A stretch of DNA of 5,540 bases, from assembly GCA_023419055.1 (NCBI GenBank), contig JAEZYO010000061.1, positions 1 through 5,540 of the forward strand. The letters run 5' to 3'. Shown piece after piece: positions 1 to 5,540 of this stretch (positions are counted from its first letter, which is position 1; every line of letters begins with the position of its first letter). A program made the position numbers and the translations under genes. The DNA comes from Pseudomonadota bacterium (GTDB lineage Bacteria; Myxococcota; Polyangia; Polyangiales; Polyangiaceae). Below the pieces are notes generated by a model. It had not been told where the DNA came from. It ran no database searches and was given only the letters and a program-made list of their open reading frames with translations.

Positions 1-747
1 AACGCCCTGCTCGACACCATCATCCAGAAGAAGCTCCTGAAGGCCCGCGCCGTGTACGGCCTCTTCCCCGCCAACGCGGTGGGCGACGACGTCGAGCTCT
101 ACACCGACGAGACGCGCAGCGCCGTCCTCACGCGCTTCCACTTCCTGCGCCAACAAGCGGAGAAGACCAAGGGCGAGCCCAACCGCTCCCTCGCCGACTT
201 CGTCGCGCCCAAGGAGACGCGCCTCCCCGACTACCTCGGCGGCTTCGCGGTCACGAGCGGCATCGGCCTCCAGGAGCTCGTGCTCGACTTCAAGGCCAAG
301 CACGACGACTACAGCGCCATCATGGCCGAGGCCCTCGCCGATCGCCTGGCCGAGGCCTTCGCCGAGTACCTCCACCAGCGCGTGCGCAAAGAGTGGGGCT
401 ACGGCAAGAACGAAGCCCTCAGCCAGACCGATCTGATCTTCGAGAAGTACCGCGGCATCCGCCCCGCCGCCGGCTACCCCGCTTGCCCCGATCACACCGA
501 GAAGGGCACGCTCTGGAAGCTCCTCGACGTCGAGAAGAACACCGGGATGAAGCTCACCGAGTCGTACGCGATGTGGCCCGGCTCGAGCGTCAGCGGCCTC
601 TACTTCGCGCACCCGCAAAGCCAGTACTTCGGGCTCGGCAAGATCGACAAGGACCAGGCGCTCGACTACCACCAGCGCAAGGGCATCACGCTCGGGGAGG
701 TAGAGCGCTGGCTCGGCTCGAACCTCAACTACGAGCCTTCTAACTGA
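1..747 (+). CDS. metH: Cobalamin-dependent methionine synthase, C-terminal part (5' end outside window)
   Basis: MetH transfers a methyl group from methyltetrahydrofolate to homocysteine through methylcobalamin in the cytoplasm. The reading frame is open from base 1 and ends at TGA 745-747, giving 248 residues against roughly 1,200 for the full enzyme. This part is the reactivation domain, which binds S-adenosylmethionine to remethylate oxidised cobalamin. The clearest signature is [18 protein letters not shown] (residues 151-168 of the fragment), which contains the RxxxGY AdoMet-binding pattern at 154-159. It is followed by [20 protein letters not shown] and a typical tail with [25 protein letters not shown] at 52 could look like a start but lies inside the domain. 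The catalytic homocysteine, folate and B12 modules lie upstream and cannot be judged. No truncation or frameshift is visible here. Confidence 0.97.
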   Translation, partial: NALLDTIIQKKLLKARAVYGLFPANAVGDDVELYTDETRSAVLTRFHFLRQQAEKTKGEPNRSLADFVAPKETRLPDYLGGFAVTSGIGLQELVLDFKAKHDDYSAIMAEALADRLAEAFAEYLHQRVRKEWGYGKNEALSQTDLIFEKYRGIRPAAGYPACPDHTEKGTLWKLLDVEKNTGMKLTESYAMWPGSSVSGLYFAHPQSQYFGLGKIDKDQALDYHQRKGITLGEVERWLGSNLNYEPSN

Positions 748-750
748 GAG

Positions 751-800
751 GGGTGATGGCGCCCTCGACGTACAGGGCGCGCCGTCACCCGCGTGGGTGA
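751..800. terminator. Stem-loop just after metH, possible terminator or mRNA 3' end structure
   Basis: Three bases after the metH stop, GGGTGA (751-756) can pair with TCACCC (785-790). Inside this, GCGCCCT (759-765) pairs with AGGGCGC (774-780) around an 8-base loop. A second GGGTGA at 795-800 competes for the same TCACCC through a 4-base loop, so two mutually exclusive hairpins are possible. No T-run follows on either strand, so a classical intrinsic terminator is not shown. The position fits a 3' end structure for metH, and that role is inferred. Confidence 0.4.
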
Positions 801-864
801 GCGGTGGTCGCGCCGTCGCGAGAGAGCGGCGAGACCCCGCCGCGCCCGGCGCACGCCTGAAGGA

Positions 865-924
865 GTGACCGAGCGGGCCGCGCTTCGTCCCGCCGAGCCC
901 TTCCGTGACCGAGCGGGCCGCGCT
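865..924 (+). repeat. Two direct copies of a 20-base repeat, 40-base spacing
   Basis: GTGACCGAGCGGGCCGCGCT occurs exactly at 865-884 and again at 905-924. The 20 bases between the copies are not repeated in order, although both copies are followed by related G/C-rich text containing CCCTTC. Two copies only, so this is not a CRISPR array. It lies in the non-coding spacer between two converging genes. Confidence 0.85.
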
Positions 925-972
925 GCGACGCCCTTCGCGATCCAGGGAGGGGGAAAGCGGCCGCGTGATGGG

Positions 973-1031
973 GCCCCGCGGAATTTCCTCCTTCGAGGCT
1001 CGCGAAGCGCGTCACTTCCGCAGGGCGGGGC
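973..1031. repeat. Compound inverted repeat in the convergent spacer
   Basis: GCGGAA (978-983) is complementary to TTCCGC (1016-1021), and the outer GCCCCGC (973-979) can pair with GCGGGGC (1025-1031). The two pairings overlap at 978-979, so some of those bases must choose. Nested inside, CTTCG (991-995) pairs with CGAAG (1003-1007). Transcripts of either strand could fold here, so it might end HNH transcripts (-) or metH read-through (+). There is no T-tract, so termination is unproven. It may equally be part of a palindromic intergenic repeat. Confidence 0.45.
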
Positions 1032-1124
1032 GGCGCGTGCCTGAAGACTGCTCACCTCTCTCAACAAACTGAAAACCCCTCTGCGGAGAACAGCAGTGGC
1101 TCGAAACCTCCTCCGCGGTGGCTT

Positions 1125-2435
1125 CTACTTCTCGATGAGCCTCAACGACGAGGCGCGCGCGGCCCTGTCGGTCAACCAGAGCAAGGCAGCTCGCAACAGC
1201 GGTTCGCAGGTTCGGGTTCCGGCGTCGTCAGTCGAGACCTTCGCCAGCGCGCTTCTCGCCTGTTTTTCGCTGAAACCTTGCCCGACGAGGGCCGAGAACA
1301 CCTTGCTCGCGACATCGGTTCGAGCCGCATCGGGCGCGCTTCCGTAGCTCGTCCCGTCCGCGTGACGGAACACCAAGCCTTGGGACGGTGAGCCCTCGAT
1401 AGTGAGCTTCCCCAGGTGCAGCGCTCGATGGTGCGCCGCGCACAGCGTGATCAAATTGTCGTCCTCGTGGCCGCCTCCTTCCTCGCGTGCCCTCAGGTGA
1501 TGCAGGTCGACGAAAGTCCCGTGCCGGCAACCGGGTACTACACAGTGCCCACCGTCCCGTCGCAGCACTCGACGGCGAACCGCGGGAGGGATCGTCTGGG
1601 TGGCGCGGCCGATCGCGCGCGCGCCCACGTGAGCGCGTGCGCCCACGTGAGCGCGTGCGCCCACGTGAGCGCCCGACACGGCGCCGAGCTCCTGAGCGTC
1701 ACACCGCGCCATCTCGACGATCTCGGGCTCGACGGGCACGAGCTCACCCGCGCCCTGCTGGAAACCCTGCGCGCAGTGCTCACAGGTCGTCAGCCCGAGC
1801 TGATAACTCGCGCGGCCGTCATCGGACGGACCTCTCAAGATCTCGCGGGCCATCAAGAGCAACAGCGCATCGTCGTCGAGCGCCTGCTCGCTCTTTCGGC
1901 GAAGATGCGCGACGGCTTCGCGGAAGGTGGCGAACGTCTCGGCGTTGACCTCGAAATGCAGGACGTGACGGACCGCTTCGGGTCGCACCGGATCGCCGGG
2001 CCTATCGCCTAATTTTCGCCCTGAAACCAGCCTTTCTACCTGGCGCACGGTCCTGCCGCTCGTCGCCCGCAGCCACTCCTGTTCGGTCCCGGAGGTCGCC
2101 ACGCGAGTGAGCTCTCGCGCCGCCGACCAGCTGAGCTCCCCGTCGCGCAGTGCTCGATTCATCTCGGGCAGACTCTCGAGCGCCTCTGCGGTTCGGAGCT
2201 TGTCCTCGGTCGCCCGGCGCTTGTAGCCAAAGAGGCGCTCGATGTACTCGGCGAAGCTCGCGTACCCGAGCTGCCGGTGCGCCCCGCATCGATACGCCCG
2301 CAAGAGCGCGGCACTTTCTTCCCAGTCGAGCGCGGCGCGACGTCGTGCGAGCTCGGAGAGCTCTGCATGCGCCTTCACCCACTCCGAAACCCCGAGCCTC
2401 TGTTTCGAGACTGCATCAGACCCCACATGACCCAT
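1125..2435 (-). CDS. HNH endonuclease-family protein with RuvA C-terminus-like tail
   Basis: This is a 436-residue cytoplasmic protein of a type I recognise as multicopy in myxobacteria and analogous to actinobacterial DUF222-HNH proteins. Residues 20-200 form a helical N-terminal region (SFAEYIERLFGY, LSWSAARELTRVA). A CEHC pair lies at 218-221. A tandem AHVGAR linker occupies 256-273. The HNH nuclease domain spans about 281-340, with metal-type Cys298, Cys303 and Cys332 and the HNH residues His312/His313, Asn327 and His335/His336. All the expected key residues are present, so nuclease activity is plausible; substrate and biological role are unknown. Residues 374-425 resemble the small helical domain III of RuvA. 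ATG at 2435 is used; it lacks a clear Shine-Dalgarno, and GTG four codons in is an alternative. The gene converges on metH. Confidence 0.93.
   Translation of the reverse strand: MGHVGSDAVSKQRLGVSEWVKAHAELSELARRRAALDWEESAALLRAYRCGAHRQLGYASFAEYIERLFGYKRRATEDKLRTAEALESLPEMNRALRDGELSWSAARELTRVATSGTEQEWLRATSGRTVRQVERLVSGRKLGDRPGDPVRPEAVRHVLHFEVNAETFATFREAVAHLRRKSEQALDDDALLLLMAREILRGPSDDGRASYQLGLTTCEHCAQGFQQGAGELVPVEPEIVEMARCDAQELGAVSGAHVGARAHVGARAHVGARAIGRATQTIPPAVRRRVLRRDGGHCVVPGCRHGTFVDLHHLRAREEGGGHEDDNLITLCAAHHRALHLGKLTIEGSPSQGLVFRHADGTSYGSAPDAARTDVASKVFSALVGQGFSEKQARSALAKVSTDDAGTRTCEPLLRAALLWLTDRAARASSLRLIEK
1617..1670 (-). repeat. In-frame 18-base tandem repeat, three units, encoding AHVGAR
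   Basis: Three 18-base units at 1653-1670, 1635-1652 and 1617-1634 each read GCTCACGTGGGCGCACGC on the minus strand. The last unit has one change (GCGCGC at its end). The period is a multiple of three, so gain or loss of units keeps the HNH protein in frame. Each unit carries a CACGTG core. The array sits between the N-terminal region and the HNH domain, where length change should be tolerated. Confidence 0.95.
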
Positions 2436-2447
2436 GCCCCGAACCTA

Positions 2448-2753
2448 TCATGGCAAAATCGGAGCTCGCCGTTGACACCGTGTGCGCCTTTCAGGCACCA
2501 AAAGGCGATTTCGAGTCTCGAGCGCGAGAAACGCCGCGACAGCGTCAATCAGCGCTGATTGAACACGGAATTCCCATGCTTCGGCGAGAGCGGAGGTCGC
2601 GTTGCGGCTGAAGCTGTCAAGCTCCATCTGCGGTTCGTGTTCGAAATTAGTCGAGAACTGCAGCGTCAGAAGGCCCTCGAACTCTTCGTTCCTACGTTGC
2701 TGCTTCGCTCGCTCAACGAGATCTCCGAAGCAGAATTCGGCATCGTCCATCAC
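2448..2753 (-). CDS. Doubtful small ORF upstream of the HNH gene, unknown
   Basis: This is a possible 101-residue protein starting GTG at 2753 (or ATG at 2750) and ending TGA at 2448-2450, only 12 bases before the HNH start on the same strand. Its composition is mixed and acidic in the N-terminal half (MDDAEFCFGDLVERAKQQRRNEEFEGLL), unlike the Arg/Pro-rich shadow frames around it. The frame stays open upstream to about 2792, so it could also be the remnant of a larger gene. I do not recognise a family, no Shine-Dalgarno is evident, and third-position GC is only moderate. The two inverted repeats listed separately fall inside it, which argues for a regulatory spacer instead. If real, it would be cotranscribed with the HNH gene. 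Confidence 0.25.
   Translation of the reverse strand: MMDDAEFCFGDLVERAKQQRRNEEFEGLLTLQFSTNFEHEPQMELDSFSRNATSALAEAWEFRVQSALIDAVAAFLALETRNRLLVPERRTRCQRRAPILP
2485..2507. promoter_or_regulatory. Inverted repeat upstream of the HNH gene
   Basis: CGCCTTT (2485-2491) and AAAGGCG (2501-2507) form perfect 7-base arms around 9 bases, centred about 60 bases upstream of the HNH start at 2435. This is a usual distance for an operator or promoter-proximal protein site. No convincing -35/-10 pair was found near it, so regulation is inferred from position and symmetry only. Confidence 0.35.
2545..2562. promoter_or_regulatory. Perfect 18-base palindrome upstream of the HNH gene
   Basis: TCAATCAGCGCTGATTGA is a perfect palindrome with no spacer, centred about 118 bases upstream of the HNH start. 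It is AT-richer than its surroundings. Symmetry of this length suits a dimeric DNA-binding protein. No adjacent regulator gene identifies the protein. Confidence 0.4.
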
Positions 2754-2835
2754 CCAAAGAAACCCACGTGGGGCGAGCGCGATCGCTCCGGCTCATCCAG
2801 CGCCAGTCACCCCGAAATCGGACAGCGAGATGAGA

Positions 2836-2963
2836 CTAGTGGTGGCCCGACCGCCTACCAACGCGCGTCAGGCGCAACGCCGACGCGCCGAGCGCTAGCG
2901 CGAAGAGACCGAGCCAGCCTGGCGGCGTGCGACCTTGCCCGATGCGGCAGGCGCAGCTGCTGG
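2836..2963 (-). other. MYXO-CTERM-like C-terminal sorting tail
   Basis: The last 42 residues in this frame contain CAC (2947-2955), then about 19 mostly hydrophobic residues beginning PPGWLGLFALALGASALRL, then RVGRR close to the stop. Order and spacing match the MYXO-CTERM signal (invariant Cys, membrane segment, basic cluster). Its presence identifies which of the two open minus-strand frames is the real 3' half of the gene. The call rests on pattern, not on a profile search. Confidence 0.75.
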
Positions 2964-3048
2964 TTTCGTCGCGCGCCCCGCGGTCCGGCTCGGCGCTCGC
3001 GCTGGGGTCGCCTGCCGTGGTGGTGCCGCCATGGGCAATCGTGCCCCC

Positions 3049-3141
3049 GGTGTTCGTGCCACCCGCGCTCGCACCGCCGGTGTTCGTACCGCCGGTGTTC
3101 GTACCGCCGGTGCTCGTACCGCCCCCCGTGTTCGTACCGCC
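3049..3141 (-). repeat. 15-base tandem repeat encoding Gly-Gly-Thr-Asn-Thr units
   Basis: Six units based on GGTGTTCGTACCGCC (plus strand) lie at 3049-3063, 3064-3078, 3079-3093, 3094-3108, 3109-3123 and 3127-3141, with a 3-base insertion at 3124-3126. Units 3 and 4 are identical. On the minus strand they encode GGTNT-like linkers between the Cys-rich region and the sorting tail. Period and insertion are multiples of three, as expected for a coding linker that varies in length. Confidence 0.93.
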
Positions 3142-3698
3142 GCTGTCGCTCGCATCGTCCACGACGAGTACCGCCGCGGCGCTCGTCGGGAGCGTAGATC
3201 GGGTGCCCCAACAGCGGCTTACACGCGCGGCCTGGCCCCGGCGGCCAGTAGCTCGGAACATCTTCGGTTGTGAACTCGTTGCAGTAGAAGAACTCCGGGC
3301 AATCCGCGTGAACCTGGCAGGGAAGGCGCGCGGGCAGGCAGCGATCGCTGCTGCAGCTCACATTCTCCTCGGGAGCTTCACAGGCGACGCACTCGAAGTT
3401 TTCGTGGCACCCGGTTTCACGACAGGGTCTCGAGCTCCAGCTGCAAAGAAACTTGGAAGGAGCAGGCTCACCTCCCGACGGGTTCGTCGTGGTCGACGTC
3501 GGTTCTCCGAGCTCTCGGGGCACGAAAACGCGAGGGCCGCTCGGGGCACGCGCAGCCTCTCGAGGCTCTCCTGCACCGATTGGGTCAAGGTCGACCTCGC
3601 TCCTGACAGTCTCGTCAGGACGCGCCGCAATCACATTGAACACCCTGTCGGGCTTCTCGTAGTTCTCGGAGGATTGTCCGCGCGAGCGGGCAGCGGAA

Positions 3699-3914
3699 GT
3701 GACGTATCGACCAGCCGCCTGCAACTTTTCCCACGCGCCGGTGTTCCTGACGACGCTTGGCAGCTCCAGCTTTCACTACCTCACGACGGGCGCCAACGCT
3801 CTCTACGGCCCTACCATGAGCGGCTTCCGCACCTGCATCGATTTCGTGAACGCGGGCGTGTCGCCCGGTAGCGCGAATAGCCTGCAATGGCACCTGGAGT
3901 GGATCGGCTTTTGA
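3699..3914 (+). pseudogene. C-terminal remnant of a secreted-type protein ending in WHLEWIGF
   Basis: This plus-strand frame ends at TGA 3912-3914 and reads CNFSHAPVFLTTLG, then LTTGANALYGPTMSGF, then ANSLQWHLEWIGF. From memory this resembles the C-terminal domain of bacterial secreted proteins with the pattern CxF..TP..xTSLGG...TGxxxIYxxTxxGFR...AN..WHIxWIG; I cannot name the family with certainty. Homology seems to begin near 3720, and the frame is closed upstream by a stop at 3660-3662, so the N-terminal part is absent. The 5' end overlaps the apparent 5' end of the minus-strand Cys-rich gene. I infer a decayed or truncated gene rather than a functional 71-residue protein. The next gene starts 69 bases after its stop. 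Confidence 0.5.
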
Positions 3915-3983
3915 AGGCGTGCGGGTCTCCTCGGCCCTGCGTGCCGTCGCCGCGGCTCGACTGGCCTGGTATCGTGCTCCGCG

Positions 3984-5540
3984 ATGATCGCCGACCTGTC
4001 CTGGCAGCCGATCGCCGAACACGAGCGCCTCGCCGTGTTGCGCTCTCGGTCCGCCGCGGAAGTGCGCCGGAGGATCGCGGAGCAAAATCCCGGGCACGAT
4101 CTCCGGCAACTGCTCGCGACCTCGACCTGGGACATCGAAAACTACAACCGCCTGAACCGGCCCGCCGTGGTCGCGACGCTGCCGCGAGCTTGCCACGCGG
4201 AGTTCAGCGCGCAGCGCGGCGATCGCGTGCAGGACCTGTGTTTCCGCATGCCGGGCCAGGGCTGGAAACTGCCGGCGCTGCTCGGCCCTTACCGCGAAGC
4301 GATCCGGCTCGCCATCGAGGCGGAGCGCGCGCTGAACGACGACTTCGCGGCGCACGAGGACGACTACCACGCGTACATCACCATCGATCAGAAGCGCGTG
4401 CCGGCGCATCGCACGCAGCGGCGCCAGGGCTTTCACGGCGACGCCTTCATGACGCCCGAGAACGCGGATCTGAGCCGGTCCGCGCTCACCGAGAACACCT
4501 ATCTCGTGTGCGACGCGCTGCCCACCGAGTTCAAGGGCGGCCCCTTCGACATCGCCGACGTCTATCCCGACATCGCCGGCTGCCTCGCGCGCTTCGACGA
4601 GCTGTCCGCCGCGCAACCGACCCTCACCTTCGCGCCTTACGAGCTCATCCGCATCACCCCGTTCGACGTGCACTCTCCCGCGGTGAACCACGCCGACACC
4701 CCGCTCGCTCGCACCTTCGTGAAGATCACCTTCAGCCGCGAGCGATTCAACCGCCAGGGTAACGCGGTGAACCCGCTCTTCTCTTACGACAATTGGTTCT
4801 GGGTACCGCGCAACCCCGAGATCCGTAACCTCCGCAACGTCATCGTGGATTGGGACCGGCCGGACGCCGCCGACTTCCTCTCCGTGCACGATCCCACTCA
4901 ACTCTCGCCCGACTGGTGCGACCTCGCCATCGTCTGGGCGTACAAGACCGAGGGCGTGCGCGCCGAACGCGCGCGCAAGGGGCAATCACTTCAGCCCACC
5001 GTCGACGGCTTCGCGGTCAGCGTGAACATCGCCCAGGAAGGCGACTGGTTGATCACGACGCGCCGCGGCGATCAGTACTTTCTCTCGGACGAGAAGCTGC
5101 GCGCGCGCTACCACCTCGACCCTCGCGCGGAGCCCGCCGCCGACGACACGCTCCTCCCCTCACCCGAGCCGCTGCCCATGGTGCGCATCACGAGGCCCAT
5201 CCGCTTCCGTGCGCCCTGGGGCGCGGTTCAATACGCGCCGGCCGGCAGCATGCTGGTGCTCAAGCAGAACGACGTGTACGCCATCCACCCCGCCAATTTC
5301 GCGTCCGCCTACCGGCGCCTCGACGCTGCGGAAGACACGGCCGGCACCGTGGAGAAGGCCATCGACGTCGTGCGCCGCTGCGCCGAACGCGCCGCCGCCC
5401 TGCTGCGCGAGCGGCGTGCGGAGGCGGCCGCCACGGCGAAGCTCAAGCCCGACAGCACCGTCGTGACCGCGCTCGACTACGAAGTGCAGCGGCTCTACGT
5501 CGAGGCGCTGTTTGCCGAACCACTCTTGGAGGGACGGACC
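3984..5540 (+). CDS. 2-oxoglutarate/Fe(II) dioxygenase-like protein with two PGDYG-like modules (3' end outside window)
   Basis: The frame is open from ATG 3984 to the window edge, 519 codons without a stop. An in-frame stop at 3912-3914 and no other ATG, GTG or TTG between support this start, although no Shine-Dalgarno is visible. Residues 126-275 suggest a double-stranded beta-helix oxygenase: YHAYITIDQKRVPAHRTQRR leads into His151-Gly-Asp153 (HxD), then ENTYLVCDALPTEF, then His230 and Arg243 as candidates for the distal iron ligand and 2-oxoglutarate anchor. NPLFSYDNWFWVPRNP follows. Two later segments, FAVSVNIAQEGDWLITTRRG (343-362) and VQYAPAGSMLVLKQNDVYAI (415-434), each followed by an F/L-x-x-x-Y element, look like PGDYG-type modules. 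A charged, Ala/Arg-rich helix follows at about 451-487. Substrate is unknown, and no partner gene in view explains it. Codon use is strongly GC at third positions. Coding status is secure; the oxygenase call rests on motifs only. Confidence 0.85.
   Translation, partial: MIADLSWQPIAEHERLAVLRSRSAAEVRRRIAEQNPGHDLRQLLATSTWDIENYNRLNRPAVVATLPRACHAEFSAQRGDRVQDLCFRMPGQGWKLPALLGPYREAIRLAIEAERALNDDFAAHEDDYHAYITIDQKRVPAHRTQRRQGFHGDAFMTPENADLSRSALTENTYLVCDALPTEFKGGPFDIADVYPDIAGCLARFDELSAAQPTLTFAPYELIRITPFDVHSPAVNHADTPLARTFVKITFSRERFNRQGNAVNPLFSYDNWFWVPRNPEIRNLRNVIVDWDRPDAADFLSVHDPTQLSPDWCDLAIVWAYKTEGVRAERARKGQSLQPTVDGFAVSVNIAQEGDWLITTRRGDQYFLSDEKLRARYHLDPRAEPAADDTLLPSPEPLPMVRITRPIRFRAPWGAVQYAPAGSMLVLKQNDVYAIHPANFASAYRRLDAAEDTAGTVEKAIDVVRRCAERAAALLRERRAEAAATAKLKPDSTVVTALDYEVQRLYVEALFAEPLLEGRT

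Larger units (their letters stand above)
748..1124. other. Convergent intergenic spacer, repeat-rich, no credible gene
   Basis: This spacer separates the 3' ends of metH (+) and the HNH gene (-). Its open frames on both strands give Arg/Pro/Ala/Ser-rich translations with no recognisable domain, so I read it as non-coding. It contains the stem-loop after metH, a 20-base direct repeat, a diverged 17-base repeat (846-862 and 1030-1046, 14 of 17 identical) and a compound stem-loop at 973-1031. The density of repeats suggests a dispersed intergenic repeat element rather than random sequence, but one window cannot prove that. Confidence 0.6.
2436..2835. other. Spacer between the HNH gene and the MYXO-CTERM-type gene
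   Basis: Both flanking genes run on the minus strand, so this 400-base stretch is the upstream region of the HNH gene. It holds the 18-base palindrome, the 7-base-arm inverted repeat, a perfect 10-base palindrome CCCACGTGGG (2763-2772) and one doubtful small ORF. It is visibly less GC-rich than the flanking coding DNA. Plus-strand frames through it give Arg/Ser-rich translations with no domain. Confidence 0.6.
2836..3724 (-). pseudogene. Cys-rich MYXO-CTERM-type surface protein, split by a frameshift and probably 5'-truncated
   Basis: Two overlapping minus-strand frames make sense only together. The first (from 3724) encodes a Cys-rich region with eleven Cys between residues 94 and 168, including CHENFECVAC and CQVHADCPEFFYC, ending near HPIYAPDE at about 3182. 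The second frame continues from about 3180 with VLVVDDASDSGG, a (GGTNT)-type Gly/Thr repeat and the tail SSCACRIGQGRTPPGWLGLF. That tail has a CAC pair, a hydrophobic segment and Arg-rich residues before TAG 2836-2838. This matches the MYXO-CTERM sorting signal, which in myxobacteria directs secreted proteins to the cell surface. Moving between frames needs one base removed, or two added, at about 3150-3190. No signal peptide follows the apparent start, so the 5' end is probably missing. A sequencing error at the break remains possible. Confidence 0.72.

Noticed and set aside
865..924. Direct repeats as a CRISPR array
   Set aside because: Only two copies with a 20-base interval and no further units or cas genes; the 15- and 18-base arrays elsewhere are coding tandem repeats without spacers.
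729..1067. 112-codon minus-strand open frame in the metH-HNH spacer
   Set aside because: The translation is Arg/Ser/Pro-rich without a domain and runs over repeats and hairpins; it is better explained as non-coding.
1416..2012. 198-codon plus-strand open frame
   Set aside because: It is fully antisense to the intact HNH gene, which has all its motif residues in frame.
2779..2786. GCGATCGC octamer, as in cyanobacterial HIP1
   Set aside because: I noted only this one occurrence, and such an octamer is expected by chance in GC-rich DNA; the gene content is myxobacterial, not cyanobacterial.
3140..3200. Programmed ribosomal frameshift in the Cys-rich gene
   Set aside because: No slippery homopolymer, Shine-Dalgarno-like stimulator or evident pseudoknot is seen at the switch; mutation or sequencing error is simpler.
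2927..3871. 314-codon plus-strand open frame with VFVPP repeats
   Set aside because: It is the antisense reading of the Gly/Thr tandem repeat and Cys-rich region. The Pro/Val repeat comes from the 15-base unit, and the minus strand carries the Cys pattern and sorting tail.
3887..4762. 291-codon plus-strand open frame
   Set aside because: It is out of frame with the oxygenase-like gene over the same bases, and its translation is dominated by Arg, Ala and His.
3615..4985. 456-codon minus-strand open frame
   Set aside because: It lies antisense to the oxygenase-like gene in GC-rich DNA. Its translation is rich in Arg, Val, Gly and Glu with no domain, while the plus-strand frame has clear motifs.

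Overview
The window is GC-rich DNA whose genes point to a myxobacterium (Myxococcota, probably the Polyangia side). The evidence is strong GC bias at third codon positions, an HNH protein of a type I recognise as multicopy in these genomes, and a Cys-rich secreted-type protein ending in a MYXO-CTERM-like sorting tail (CAC, hydrophobic stretch, Arg-rich end). Species cannot be assigned from the sequence.

Layout. 1-747 (+): the last 248 codons of cobalamin-dependent methionine synthase (metH), covering its AdoMet-binding reactivation domain. 748-1124: a convergent, repeat-rich spacer with several stem-loops. 1125-2435 (-): an intact 436-residue HNH endonuclease-family protein with a tandemly expanded AHVGAR linker and a RuvA-C-terminus-like tail. 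2436-2835: a spacer with two neat inverted repeats and a doubtful small ORF. 2836-3724 (-): a Cys-rich, Gly/Thr-repeat, MYXO-CTERM-type protein split over two frames and lacking a signal peptide. 3699-3914 (+): the C-terminal remnant of a different secreted-type protein, head to head with the previous one. 3984-5540 (+, open at the window edge): 519 codons of a protein with a 2-oxoglutarate/Fe(II)-oxygenase-like core and two PGDYG-like modules.

Functional reading. Only metH has a firm housekeeping role. The rest looks like accessory DNA: a multicopy-type HNH gene, two damaged surface or secreted genes meeting 5' to 5', and an oxygenase-like gene just downstream. No operon joins these genes and I see no evidence that they form one system. 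The items most worth following are the oxygenase/PGDYG architecture, the frame break in the MYXO-CTERM gene with the apparent deletion junction at about 3660-3725, and the expanded repeat in the HNH protein. No tRNA, rRNA, CRISPR array or transposase was seen.
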